Source of the DNA: Streptomyces triticisoli
Lineage (GTDB): Bacteria > Actinomycetota > Actinomycetes > Streptomycetales > Streptomycetaceae
Length of the DNA: 33,934 nt
Reading direction: 5' to 3'
NCBI RefSeq assembly: GCF_003270085.1
Contig: NZ_QFDQ01000053.1
Span: forward strand, 1-33,934
The notes below the pieces were generated by a model, which was given only the letters and a program-made list of their open reading frames with translations, had not been told where the DNA came from and searched no databases. Shown piece after piece: positions 17,727 to 26,032 of the stretch; position 1 is the stretch's first letter; the number at the start of each line of letters is the position of its first letter. A program made the position numbers and the translations under genes.

Positions 17727-17927
17727 TCAGGTCCGGTCCCGCCCGAGGTCCGCGACGAAGCCGGACCACGCGCTGCGTGCGAACGCGAGCTGGGGGCCGC
17801 CGCGTTCCTTGGAGTCCCGTACGCGTATGGCGGTCGCGTCGGCGGCGACCTCGATGCACTCGCCGCCTTCGTCACCGCTGTAGCTGCTCTTGAACCAGTT
17901 GAGCTGCGTGGACTGTTCGGTGTTCAT
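17727..17927 (-). CDS. DUF397 small protein
   Basis: 66 residues with the family core NWFKSSYSGDEGGECIEVA, then AIRVRDSKERGGPQLAFARSAWSGFV. DUF397 proteins are small partners of the HTH regulator encoded just upstream in many Streptomyces loci (abaA/whiJ-like sets). The start ATG overlaps the HTH stop (ATGA), so the two are translated together. Confidence 0.9.
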   Translation of the reverse strand: MNTEQSTQLNWFKSSYSGDEGGECIEVAADATAIRVRDSKERGGPQLAFARSAWSGFVADLGRDRT

Positions 17928-18796
17928 AGGTCTCCCAGCATCTTCTCGATCAGGCACAAGGACTCGCGTGGGGTGAGCGCCTGCCCTCGGATGCTTCCAT
18001 ATTTCGCGGCCAGGACACGTACCTCTTCCGGGTCAGTGACAAGACGGCTGAAGTGCTGGACCTCCAGATAGGCGACCTGCGGTTTGCCCTTGGGGGTGAG
18101 CAGCGTGAACGGGCCGCCCATGCCTGCGTGGTCCTCGCTCCTGGTCGGCATGACCTGGATCTCAACATGGCGCAGACAGCCTGTCCGGAGGAGCTGTTCC
18201 AACTGGCCGCGCTGTACGTCCGGTCCACCGAACGGCTGGCGCAGAATGTTCTCCTGGATGATGGCGCTTACGGTCGGTGGTGGCCACCGCGTCATCAGTT
18301 CCTGGCGAGCCATCCTCGCGGCAACGCGTTGCTCGATGGTCTCCTCGTCGAAGAACGGCTGTCGGCTGGCGAACACGGCACGCGCGTACTCCCGAGTCTG
18401 AAACAGGCCCGGCACTGCCTGATTGGCGAAGTAACACAGCTGAACCGCCTCCGCCTCCAACCGTGCGTAGTCCCGGAACCACTCCGGATGCCGTACCCGC
18501 CGCCGCGTCTTCGCCCGCTCCACGTCCTCTGCTGCCGACTCCAGCAGGCCCCCGCACGCCAGCAACCGGTCCACCGCGACCAGCAGTTCGGGCTGCGGCG
18601 TCCGCCGCGCCCGTTCGACGGAGGAGATGGTCTCCTCGCCGTACCCGATCCGGTCGCCCAGCTCCTTCTGGCTCAGCCCGGCCCGCTCCCGGGCGACCTT
18701 GATCTGCCGGCCGAGGGTCCGGAACAGGTCCGCGACCTCCTCCGTGCCGTCCGCCTCGCCGCCCGTGGGAGCCCCCGTGCCCGGCCGCGCTGTCAT
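17924..18796 (-). CDS. HTH regulator of the XRE/DUF5753 type (WhiJ/AbaA-like set)
   Basis: A 290-residue protein: HTH at ~25-85 (LGRQIKVARERAGLSQKEL ... SSVERARR) and a ~180-residue C-terminal domain (VQLCYFANQAVPGLFQT, VSAIIQENILRQPFGG, VEIQVMPTRSEDHAGMGGPF) typical of DUF5753. These regulators occur in many paralogous copies in Streptomyces with a DUF397 gene and a kinase-like ATPase gene, exactly the arrangement here, and affect development or secondary metabolism in studied cases. ATG 18796 is chosen because the HTH needs no more N-terminus. Its role inside this island is unknown. Confidence 0.9.
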   Translation of the reverse strand: MTARPGTGAPTGGEADGTEEVADLFRTLGRQIKVARERAGLSQKELGDRIGYGEETISSVERARRTPQPELLVAVDRLLACGGLLESAAEDVERAKTRRRVRHPEWFRDYARLEAEAVQLCYFANQAVPGLFQTREYARAVFASRQPFFDEETIEQRVAARMARQELMTRWPPPTVSAIIQENILRQPFGGPDVQRGQLEQLLRTGCLRHVEIQVMPTRSEDHAGMGGPFTLLTPKGKPQVAYLEVQHFSRLVTDPEEVRVLAAKYGSIRGQALTPRESLCLIEKMLGDL

Positions 18797-18960
18797 GCCG
18801 CACCACCACCCAGTCTTCCGTGTCCGGAGGACGAACCGGCGAAGCCCCGGCCAGGTCACGGCCGTACGCCCGTACATCACACCGTCCGCACCGGGACAGT
18901 CACCCCGCGTACCGCCCGGTGTGCTCCACACGGTAGGCCGACTCGGTCACCCTCGGTGAG

Positions 18961-19413
18961 GTGAACCAGGAAACCGTCACCGCATCCGGTGAACCGACCG
19001 TCGTCACGGTCCGCTTCAGAACCCTGTTCCCCACCACTGCGCGGGGCGCGCACACCGCCCGCCACTCCGCCGAACACTGGCTCGCCATGCAGCAGGGACG
19101 GCCGGAGGCCGCCGCCGGCGACAGCATGGCCACAGCGTCCCTCCTCATCGCCGAACTGACCGCGAACGCCGCCCTGCACGGCCGAGTGCAGGGCAGGAAC
19201 GCGCGCCTCGCCCTCACCCTGACGCCCACCACCCTCCGTATCGAGGTCACCGACGCGCGAAGCGACCGCCCGCCCGTGCCGACACCGGACGCCGACGCGG
19301 ACGGCGAGTCCGGACGGGGGCTGCTCCTCGTCGCCTCACTCGCCGACGACTGGGGCTGCGAGCCCCACGACCCGGGCGGCAAGACGGTCTGGGCGGAGTG
19401 CACCCGCGCTTGA
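18961..19413 (+). CDS. anti-sigma-like ATP-binding protein (HATPase_c_2, RsbW-like)
   Basis: A 150-residue GHKL-fold protein: N box IAELTANAALHG (~63-74), G1-like IEVTDARSDRPP (~94-105), G2-like GRGLLLVASLADDWG (~119-133). In Streptomyces such proteins sit next to HTH/DUF397 pairs; some act as serine kinases of anti-anti-sigma factors. It is divergent from the HTH gene with a 164-bp shared promoter region. The GTG at 18961 starts just after GGTGAG, which is too close for a standard ribosome binding site, so the start is a little uncertain. Confidence 0.85.
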   Translation: MNQETVTASGEPTVVTVRFRTLFPTTARGAHTARHSAEHWLAMQQGRPEAAAGDSMATASLLIAELTANAALHGRVQGRNARLALTLTPTTLRIEVTDARSDRPPVPTPDADADGESGRGLLLVASLADDWGCEPHDPGGKTVWAECTRA

Positions 19414-19444
19414 CGCGAACCGCTACTTGACGAGCCCGGAGTAC

Positions 19445-19700
19445 GTTTTCATGCCCTGTGGGCGTCAGTTTCGGCGGCACGTCCCGGCAATTGTCTGAGC
19501 TGCTTGTCACAAGACGAGGTTTTTATGCCCTGCGGGCGTCAGTTCCGGCGGAACTAAAGCTGGAAAGTCAGCTGGATCAGTTCGACCAGCGTTTCTATGC
19601 CCTGCGGGCGTCAGCTTCGGCGGCACCCCGGGGCAACCCAGGAGCCGAACCTCCCGCCGAAGTCGTTTCTATGCCCTGCGGGCGTCAGTTCTGGCGGAAC
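19445..19700 (-). CRISPR. mini CRISPR array 1: four 36-nt repeats, three spacers
   Basis: Repeats at 19445-19480, 19519-19554, 19591-19626 and 19665-19700; spacers of 38, 36 and 38 nt. No two repeats are identical; all share the core ATGCCCTG[C/T]GGGCGTCAG. Read on the minus strand, a repeat starts GTTCCGCC, contains the hairpin GCCC-GCA-GGGC and ends CATAGAAAC, so the expected crRNA 5' tag is ATAGAAAC, a type III-like handle. The leader lies on the high-coordinate side, next to cas2. The most degenerate repeat (19445) is the leader-distal one. Confidence 0.93.
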
Positions 19701-19925
19701 CTTTCGTTTGAGGAGGGGCTTGTGGCCTGCAGTGATGATGCCGGGTGCGCGACGGCGTGTGCCAGCGTACCCAAGTAGATGTGGTGCACGTCACTGGCGA
19801 TGCGGGCCGCGTAGCTGAGCTGCGGAAACAGGCCGCGCGGCAAAGGGCGTTTTCGAGGGCTGACGGTGTAGTGCGGTTACGGCCACCTCCGGTGTGGGGT
19901 GGGTGCGCGTCATGGGGATGCTCCG
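19701..19925 (-). promoter_or_regulatory. leader of CRISPR array 1
   Basis: The stretch between the cas2 stop and the first repeat. Its repeat-proximal ~40 bp match the flank of array 2 at 28 of 40 positions (shared GTGGCCTG and GGGGCT blocks on the plus strand), which marks both as leaders and fixes the transcription direction as minus. No clear promoter hexamers. Confidence 0.6.
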
Positions 19926-20210
19926 TCATACGATCCAGAAGTCGGCGCGTTTCTCCAGGCGGCGGTTGCCGAGGATGATCAGCTCGTTCAGGGTGGTCGC
20001 CGGGAGTGGGTAGAGGCGGATCTGGTCCTCGTCCCGGTCGATCAGTTTGCGTAGGGCGCCGCGGAGGCGCTGGACCTCTTTCTTCGTTGGCAGGGTGACA
20101 TCGAAGACGCTGTACTGGATACGGGCGCCGTGGGCGGCCAAGAGGTCGGAGATCTCGCCGCGACGGTCGTTGTCGGCGATGTCGTAGCTGATCAGCAAGG
20201 TGTACGGCAT
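19926..20210 (-). CDS. cas2: CRISPR-associated protein Cas2
   Basis: 94 residues, normal length. It starts LLISYDIADNDRRGEI with the metal-site Asp in YDI (residue 10), then ARIQYSVFDVTLP and a C-terminal RLYPLP segment, all typical of Cas2. It bridges two Cas1 dimers in the spacer-integration complex. The start is 7 nt after the rt-cas1 stop. It looks intact, in contrast to rt-cas1. Confidence 0.95.
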   Translation of the reverse strand: MPYTLLISYDIADNDRRGEISDLLAAHGARIQYSVFDVTLPTKKEVQRLRGALRKLIDRDEDQIRLYPLPATTLNELIILGNRRLEKRADFWIV

Positions 20211-20217
20211 TCGATGG

Positions 20218-22180
20218 TCACCGCCGGCCGATGGGGGTGTAGGCGGGGGCGCGGTCGGTGATGACGTCCGCGAGGTGGCGGGCCTGGACGGTCAGGGCGG
20301 TGCGGTAGGAGACACGGCGTCCGGCTGTCGGGTGGTGGGCGGCGGTGAGCATGCGGCGTTCGTAGGCGGCGAGGAAGACGCGGAGTGTGTCACGGTCCAT
20401 GCGGCAGCCCGTTGTTCCCGATGTGTCGGTGGTGAAGCCGGTCGGGCTGACCTGGCCTCTGGTGCACAGGCCGACGACGAGATGGTCGACGATCAGCGGG
20501 CGGAACTCCTCGACCAGGTCCAGGGCCAGGGAGGGGCGACCGCGGCGCATCTCGTGCAGGTAGCCCACGGCCGGGTCCAGCCCGGCCAGTTCCACGGCAG
20601 CGACCGCCTCGCGGGTCAGGAGCGTGTACCCGAAGGAAAGCAACGCGTTGACCGGGTCGGGCGGCGGACGGCGGCGCCAGTGAGTGAAGGACCAGGTCGG
20701 GCCGAGGATCCGGCCGAGTGCGGCGAAGTGGTCGCGGCTCGCTGCACCCTCCACGCCCATGAGCGCGGCTTCGCTGGTTGCCATGAGCGCGGACTTGCGG
20801 GCGGTCAGGAGACGTTCGGCGGCCGGTTCCGCCTCCGTCGCGGGCGGCCCGCAGCAGGCAGGTCCGCATGTTGCTGATCTTCCCGGAGACGAAGGCCGTG
20901 GCCAGGTCGAGCTTCGCCGTACGTTTGTCGGTGAGCCGATGCTGTGCGTGGCGCAGTTCGACGTCGGGCCCGTAGGGGCCAGTGAGGCGGCCGAGGAACT
21001 CGCCGTCCTCCTCGGCCAGAACGAGATCGATACCGTGTTCGAGCGCTCGGCGCAGGAACGGACTGGTCAGCGTCGCCGGAGTCGTGCACACCACCTGCCG
21101 CACCCGGTCGAACGGCACTGACAGCAACGGCTTGTTCTTGCGGACGACGCGCAGTCGGGCGCCCTTGGCACGCAGCGACGAACCGGGCTCGGTGACGTAG
21201 ACGGTCGACTCCAGCGGTGACACGTACGTCGTGGTACGGCTTCCGGAACGGGCCGTGGTGATCTTGCCGAGGAAGTCGGCACCCTCGTCGAAGCTCTCGA
21301 TGCGGGACTTGTCCTCGTTCAACTCCAGATCGAGGCGTCGCACCGCCTCCTGCGCGATCTCCAGGACCTTCTCGCCGTCCACCTGCGTGGCGACGGGGAT
21401 CGCGAAGTCGTCGCTGTAACGCAGTACGCGGAACCCGGCGCGCAACAGATCGCGGTCGAAGGAGTCCAGGTAGAGGTTGGTGAGCGCCGGCGACAACGAA
21501 CTGCCCTGATACAGGCCCCGCCCCTGCCGCATACGGTGCGCGGCCGGGCCGACGCCCTTGCGATTCACCAGCCGGCCGACCAGATGACATACCTCGGCAT
21601 CCGGCACGACCTCCCGTAACCGTGTCAGCGCACTCCAGCGCGGGATCCGCTCGAAGCAGTCCTTGACGTCCGCACGGACCACCCAGCGTGCGCCGTCGTC
21701 CCGGGCCTGTGCGAGGTCGTGCAGTGCGTCCGCCACGGACAGTCCCTTGCGGTAGGCGTAACTCCACGGCAGCAGTACGGCGTCGATCATGTCGTCGATC
21801 ACCTCCATCAGCGCCCGCTCCACGATCCGGTCCTCCACGGCCGGCACCGCCAGCAGTCGCTTTCCGCCGGACCGCTTCTCGATCTCCATCGCGTACGCGG
21901 GAGACGGCTCCCAGGTGCCTGCGCGGAGCGCCCGACTCAGCGCGGCCAACCGCCCGAGGATCCCGTCGGAGTAGGCGGCCACCTGCGGGTTGACCTTGCC
22001 GTCCTCCAGGTCGTTCTCCTGCACCTCCCGCCATGCCTCGAGCAATGCGGCCTCGGAGGTGGCACGGTGCAACATCTCGGCCAATTCGGCCTCCTGGGAG
22101 GTATGAATTCCGGTGAATCGAAAAGTGGACAGGAAGTCGACGTCGCCGGTAACGACTTCCCTATGCATTGCGGGCTTCAT
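20218..22180 (-). pseudogene. reverse transcriptase-Cas1 fusion with a +1 frameshift
   Basis: The RT domain spans ~residues 60-310 and keeps its motifs: DVKDCFERIP (171-180), GLYQGSSLSPALTN (222-235), catalytic YSDD (255-258), LNEDKSRI (287-294). The Cas1 N-terminal beta domain follows (STVYVTEPGSSLRAKG ... EHGIDLVLAEEDG, ~325-395) and the linker helix KISNMRTCLLRAARD. One extra base near 20831-20838 (minus strand GACGGAGG; deleting one G gives RDEAEPAAERLL) shifts the frame. The Cas1 catalytic core, with GVEG, LHEMRRGRP and LDLVEEFRP, therefore lies in another frame (20784-20218). Repaired, it is 653 residues ending 7 nt before cas2. RT-Cas1 fusions acquire spacers from RNA in some type III systems. 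As written this protein cannot integrate spacers. Confidence 0.85.
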
Positions 22181-22192
22181 GGCCGGTGGAAT
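22157..22192 (-). repeat. degenerate CRISPR repeat containing the rt-cas1 start codon
   Basis: Aligned to the 36-nt repeat by CTATGC and TGCGGGC blocks, about 24 of 32 core positions match. It lies 33 bp from the repeat at 22226, a slightly short spacer distance. The ATG of rt-cas1 (22178-22180) and its first codons fall inside it. Confidence 0.6.
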
Positions 22193-22225
22193 GGACGGCC
22201 AGCCGTTCGCCTGTTTGGGTCGAGA

Positions 22226-22334
22226 GTTTCTATGCCCTGCGGGCGACTCATCCGGCGGAACACGGAAGCATTCTGAAGCTCAACAGTAAAACGAAAGCGT
22301 TTCTATGCCCTGCGGGCGACTCATCCGGCGGAAC
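22226..22334 (-). CRISPR. mini CRISPR array 2: two identical 36-nt repeats, one 37-nt spacer
   Basis: Repeats at 22226-22261 and 22299-22334, spacer 22262-22298. They share with array 1 the ends (minus strand GTTCCGCC ... CGCCCGCAGGGCATAGAAAC in two blocks) but differ in the middle: GGATGAGT instead of GGAACTGA. A third, decayed repeat (22157-22192) extends the array into the rt-cas1 gene. It sits between cas6 and rt-cas1 on the same strand. Confidence 0.9.
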
Positions 22335-22424
22335 CCTTCGCTTTGGGTGGGGCTCGTGGCCTGTGGAGATTGTGTCCGTTGCGCGGTGGGGCCTGCCAGT
22401 GGCTCTCAGGGGGTGTGGCGTAGG
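22335..22424 (-). promoter_or_regulatory. leader of CRISPR array 2
   Basis: The 90 bp between the cas6 stop and the first repeat. Its repeat-proximal part is related to the array 1 leader. It may hold a promoter that serves both array 2 and rt-cas1/cas2. Confidence 0.55.
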
Positions 22425-23309
22425 TCACTTTCGCGTCGGTCGTGGTGTTGAGCTGCTCTGATGAGCCGCGCGGGAAGGGGTTACGGAGGGGCTGGTGTCC
22501 GTTGTCCGGTTACAGGCGTGGTCCTCGTCTTGGGGTGCGGGTGGTGGGGCAGACCCCCTCTGGGGGCCGTGTCGTGCTGTGTCGCTCCGCTCTCCTACCA
22601 TCACGCTGGTTGTCGCTCCGAACCCGTGCGTCGTTCCCGCGCCCGTGCCGGCGTATGGGGCGAAGCGGGTCAGGGTCGCGAGCAGGTGGGCGGTGTGGGG
22701 TGGGGTGGTGCGGGCCAAGCGGAGCGTGATCGTGCCGGTGAAGCCTGTGCGGAGGCGGTCGTAGCCGGAGTCCCGGGTGGTGGTGGTCAGGTTCAAGTGG
22801 TCGATGCGCAGGGCGCCTTGGAGGTCCTGCCAGGCGGTGTCGTCGATGTGGAGGGGGGAGTCGGGGCCGACGCCGGTGTTCCAGCTGCGGCGGTGACTGC
22901 CGAGGATGAGGGCGGGATCGGGGGTGAGGTCGGGTTCGCCGCTGCGCTGGAAGTAGGTGGGGGAGCGGAAGGTGAGTGTCGCGCGTGTCGTGGGGCCTGC
23001 CGCGGCGAGGGCGGCGAAGGATTCGGTGCGCAGCTCGGTGCGGATCACCTGGCACCTCGTGTTGCCCAGGCGCAGGAGTCGGGGCTCCAGTGCGGTGCCG
23101 GGTACGGCTCTCGCGCCGTACCAGGTCGCTCGCAGCCGCAGTGCGGTCGGGGACTGCGCGGTCGGCTGCTGGACCGTGAACAGTTTCTGCTGGGCCGTGT
23201 GGTCGGCGTCGTCTCCTTCGAAGAGCGCGCAGGCCAGGCCGTGGAGTTGGCGGGTGTCCGGGTTCCAGGCCCGGATCGTGCGCAGGTGCAGGGTGAGGGC
23301 GGCAGGCAC
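22425..23309 (-). CDS. cas6: CRISPR repeat endoribonuclease Cas6
   Basis: About 294 residues from GTG 23309. RAMP-fold signs: FRSPTYFQRSGEP in the middle, LATLTRFAPYAGTGAGTTHGFGATT near the C-terminus (the Gly-rich loop of Cas6), and two beta-alpha halves. It should cut array transcripts at the base of the repeat hairpin to leave the ATAGAAAC handle. The GTG lies 1 nt after the cmr1 stop (TGACGTG) behind GGGAG. After the Gly-rich loop there is a ~50-residue polar, Pro/Ser/Thr-rich tail that is unusual for Cas6 and may be unfolded. Confidence 0.85.
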   Translation of the reverse strand: MPAALTLHLRTIRAWNPDTRQLHGLACALFEGDDADHTAQQKLFTVQQPTAQSPTALRLRATWYGARAVPGTALEPRLLRLGNTRCQVIRTELRTESFAALAAAGPTTRATLTFRSPTYFQRSGEPDLTPDPALILGSHRRSWNTGVGPDSPLHIDDTAWQDLQGALRIDHLNLTTTTRDSGYDRLRTGFTGTITLRLARTTPPHTAHLLATLTRFAPYAGTGAGTTHGFGATTSVMVGERSDTARHGPQRGSAPPPAPQDEDHACNRTTDTSPSVTPSRAAHQSSSTPRPTRK

Positions 23310-23310
23310 G

Positions 23311-24552
23311 TCACCGCTCCCGGTCGGTGCGGACGAACGTCCCGCCCTCGCGCATCTTGTCGAGCCAGGTCGTGGCACAGTCGTGGAGGTCCTGGTCGGT
23401 GACCTGAAGCGTGCGCTCACCCAGGCGGACGCCCAGTCTCTTGTCGTCCTGGGGCAGGAACGTGCCGAGGAAGGCGAACGAGAACAGCCGCCGCCGTGTG
23501 CGGTCGGCACCGACGGTGCGGAGCCACACCGGTGAGGCCCGGCGCAGGTGTTCGGCGCCGTTCCGTACGTTGACGGTGTCCTTGTTCCTCCCGTCGTAGA
23601 AGGTGATGGGCAGTCCGAGGGCGCCCAGCGGGAAGTGGTCGCTGTTGCCGCGGATCACTTTTCTGTACTCGGGAGTGCGGACGCGTCCACCGGCGCCGGT
23701 CTCCGGGGGGTCCTCGCTCGCCCGGAAGTGGCGCCATTCCTTGCCGGCGGTGATGAGGAGGGACGGCCAGGTGGTGGCGCCCGGGCGCAGGGCCGCGGCG
23801 GTGTGCTGCCCGAGGACCGGGTAGGTGGGCCGGGTTCCGTGCCAGGGATCGGCGGTACGGGTGGCGAGGTCGTCCGGTGCCGTTTTCAGGGCGGCGAGCC
23901 ATTCGCGGTGATGGGCCAGGACGCCGTGGTCGGCGGTGAGTCGGTCGAGGTTCTCGTAGTAGGCCGGGCCGGGGGTGAGGAGATCGTCCGATGTCCAGTC
24001 GCCGGGCAGCGTGCTGCCGCTGACGCCGGTGATGCGCAGCCCGCCGAAGCCCTTGCGGACGCGTGCACCGATGCCCCCGTACGTGCACAGGAGCCACAAG
24101 GAGGCCAGGGCGAGGGACGCGGCGGCCTCGGAAGTGCCCGGGGTGAAGCGAAGGTCCAGGTGGAAGTCGGTTTCGGCGGCGACGAAGGACCGGGTCAGGC
24201 CTTCGTGGGCGGGGCGCTTGCGCGGGGTCCTCTCGTAGAGGCCCTGGCCGAGGAGGTACTGGAGGTGCTCGCCGTCCCTCGCACCGAGGAACTTCGCCTC
24301 CGCGCGGTCGGCCGTGCGGGGTGGGTCGGGGATGCGCAGGACGACGGGGGACTGGTGGCCGGTGCCGCCGAACACCTCGTGTTCGAGGGCGGAGAGCAGG
24401 CGCAGGTCGTCGCCGACGACGGCTCCGGCAAGTGCCCGGAACCAGTAGCGCATGCCGCCGCGCAGCGAGGGGACGCGGATGCCCACGCCCTCGTCGTCAC
24501 CGCCGTTGAACACCGGCGTGGTCGTCCGCAGGGCCAGGGTCGTCCAGGGCAC
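23311..24552 (-). CDS. cmr1: type III-B RAMP protein Cmr1
   Basis: 413 residues from GTG 24552. Family signs are the start ALRTTTPVFNGGDDEGVGIR, the following VPSLRGGMRYWFRALAG, and GGIGARVRKGFGGLRI in the middle, the Gly-rich RAMP loop. Cmr1 caps the 3' crRNA end of the Cmr complex. The GTG starts 1 nt after the membrane-protein stop (TGACGTG) with GGAGG in front. Earlier in-frame starts would overlap that gene and read as shadow. Its position last among the cmr genes, after the CARF and membrane genes, is unusual. Confidence 0.9.
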   Translation of the reverse strand: MPWTTLALRTTTPVFNGGDDEGVGIRVPSLRGGMRYWFRALAGAVVGDDLRLLSALEHEVFGGTGHQSPVVLRIPDPPRTADRAEAKFLGARDGEHLQYLLGQGLYERTPRKRPAHEGLTRSFVAAETDFHLDLRFTPGTSEAAASLALASLWLLCTYGGIGARVRKGFGGLRITGVSGSTLPGDWTSDDLLTPGPAYYENLDRLTADHGVLAHHREWLAALKTAPDDLATRTADPWHGTRPTYPVLGQHTAAALRPGATTWPSLLITAGKEWRHFRASEDPPETGAGGRVRTPEYRKVIRGNSDHFPLGALGLPITFYDGRNKDTVNVRNGAEHLRRASPVWLRTVGADRTRRRLFSFAFLGTFLPQDDKRLGVRLGERTLQVTDQDLHDCATTWLDKMREGGTFVRTDRER

Positions 24553-24553
24553 G

Positions 24554-26032
24554 TCAGCCTCCGTCGTTCCAGGTGAGGTGGGCCAGGGGGGCGGTGATGG
24601 GGCGGTCGTCCCAGAGGATCTGGGAGAACACGCCGACGGCGAGCGACCAGGCGGTGGCCAGGGCGAGGACCTGCCAGGCGAGTCCGGTGGTGTGCCACAG
24701 ATGGTGCAGCGAGATCCGGCCCGCACCGTCGGGGTCGGCCTCGGTGTAGGTGGCCGCGACGCACACGAGGACGACCAGGGAGAGCAGGAAGGCGTGGACG
24801 GCACCGGCGAGGAGGACACCAAACGCGCGGCGGAGGGCCTGCCGGCCGCTCACGTTGTGGTTGCGGACCTCGACGACGAGGTAGCCGAACGCGCCCACCA
24901 CGAGGGCGGCCGCGGCGACGCCCCAGCGGGGGTGCGGGTCCGACCACCAGTTCATGGGGAGGGCGAGCAGCGCGAACAGGCCGAACGCGGCGGCGGCCGG
25001 GTAGCGCAGCAGCCATTGGGCGGCCCAGAGCGGGCCCTGTTTGACGACGCCGGTGATGAGGACGACGTACGTGAGGCCCGCGAGCGCCGCTCCCGTGTGG
25101 AACCAGTGGCCGCTCGCGAACCCCCCGACGGCGGCGGTGAGCACCGCGGCGGACGCGAGTGCGAGGACGGCGGCGCGCCAGCGGTCGCGCCCGGCCGGGG
25201 GAGCCAGGCGGGCGACGTGCAGGATCCGGAAGCGGGGGAGGAGATGGCGGTGGACGATGTGGCCGAGCACCGCGTTGTCGCGCACGGTCGGCCCGGCCGG
25301 CTCGTCCAGCGGACGGTGGCTGATGGAGAAGCGGCTGCGGCGCGACCAGCCGTCCGCGACGGTCAGGACGAGTTCCGCGTCGAGCGCGTCGCTGCCGACA
25401 CCGGAGAGCAACGGGCTGCTCTGGTAGGTGTTCAGGGTGGCCAGCCAGTCCCGGCGGGCCTCCTCGGCTCTCAGGGCGAGCAGGGACCACGTCCGGTGCC
25501 CGAAGGCATTGCCACAGGGGTCGGCGGACTCCCCGGGATCTCCCGCCCAGACCGGATCCCTTCTGTGCCTGAAGGGCTCACTGAGGACGAGGAAGCGCAA
25601 GCGGTGGGCGAGCGGGCGCATCAAGTACGCGTCCGGGGCTGTACTGGTATGCAGGTGACGGTGGGCCGCCTCGGTGATCCAGCACATCCAGGACCAGACC
25701 CGTGCAGGTTCGGGTATGTGGCCCTCCGTGACGAAGGCGGACGCGACGGTCTCCAGGACGTGGTCGGGACTGAACAGCAGGGTGATCAACCGGGTGCGGC
25801 ACAACTCGACCCGGTCCAGGGCCTCTTCCACATTGCCTCGGTCGACGTGGGCCGCCCCTTCCAGCGGCAGGAGAGGCCCGAAGAGCGGAACGATGTCCGC
25901 CGCCTTGAAGGCGTCGCTGTCGCGCCTCTCCCAGTCGCCGGGGCGGGTGGCACGCGCGGCGGGAAGTACACCTGCCGCCAACCGGCTCCGGAAGGCGTGC
26001 AGCTCCGGGGGCAGTGGGGTGGAGGTGCTCAC
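24554..26032 (-). CDS. six-helix membrane protein with a large soluble N-terminal domain; candidate type III effector
   Basis: 492 residues from GTG 26032. Residues 1-~280 are soluble and mixed in charge, with no motif I recognise (RVWSWMCWITEAAHRHLH at ~111-128 is notable). Then come six likely membrane helices at about 286-306, 314-332, 345-362, 370-388, 402-427 and 447-473, and a short polar tail. No signal peptide. The start overlaps the CARF gene stop by 4 nt (GTGA), and the stop is 1 nt before cmr1, so it is made together with the CRISPR complex. Membrane proteins activated by cyclic oligoadenylate are known in type III systems (e.g. Cam1, Csx23), but I see no resemblance to them. Function is inferred from position only. 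Confidence 0.8.
   Translation of the reverse strand: MSTSTPLPPELHAFRSRLAAGVLPAARATRPGDWERRDSDAFKAADIVPLFGPLLPLEGAAHVDRGNVEEALDRVELCRTRLITLLFSPDHVLETVASAFVTEGHIPEPARVWSWMCWITEAAHRHLHTSTAPDAYLMRPLAHRLRFLVLSEPFRHRRDPVWAGDPGESADPCGNAFGHRTWSLLALRAEEARRDWLATLNTYQSSPLLSGVGSDALDAELVLTVADGWSRRSRFSISHRPLDEPAGPTVRDNAVLGHIVHRHLLPRFRILHVARLAPPAGRDRWRAAVLALASAAVLTAAVGGFASGHWFHTGAALAGLTYVVLITGVVKQGPLWAAQWLLRYPAAAAFGLFALLALPMNWWSDPHPRWGVAAAALVVGAFGYLVVEVRNHNVSGRQALRRAFGVLLAGAVHAFLLSLVVLVCVAATYTEADPDGAGRISLHHLWHTTGLAWQVLALATAWSLAVGVFSQILWDDRPITAPLAHLTWNDGG

Noticed and set aside
19458..19778. Open frame with repeated peptide YALRAS
   Set aside because: It is simply the CRISPR repeat translated; repeats and spacers explain it.
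20784..20880. Programmed ribosomal frameshift in rt-cas1
   Set aside because: No slippery heptamer followed by a clear structure is visible at the junction; a simple base insertion explains it.
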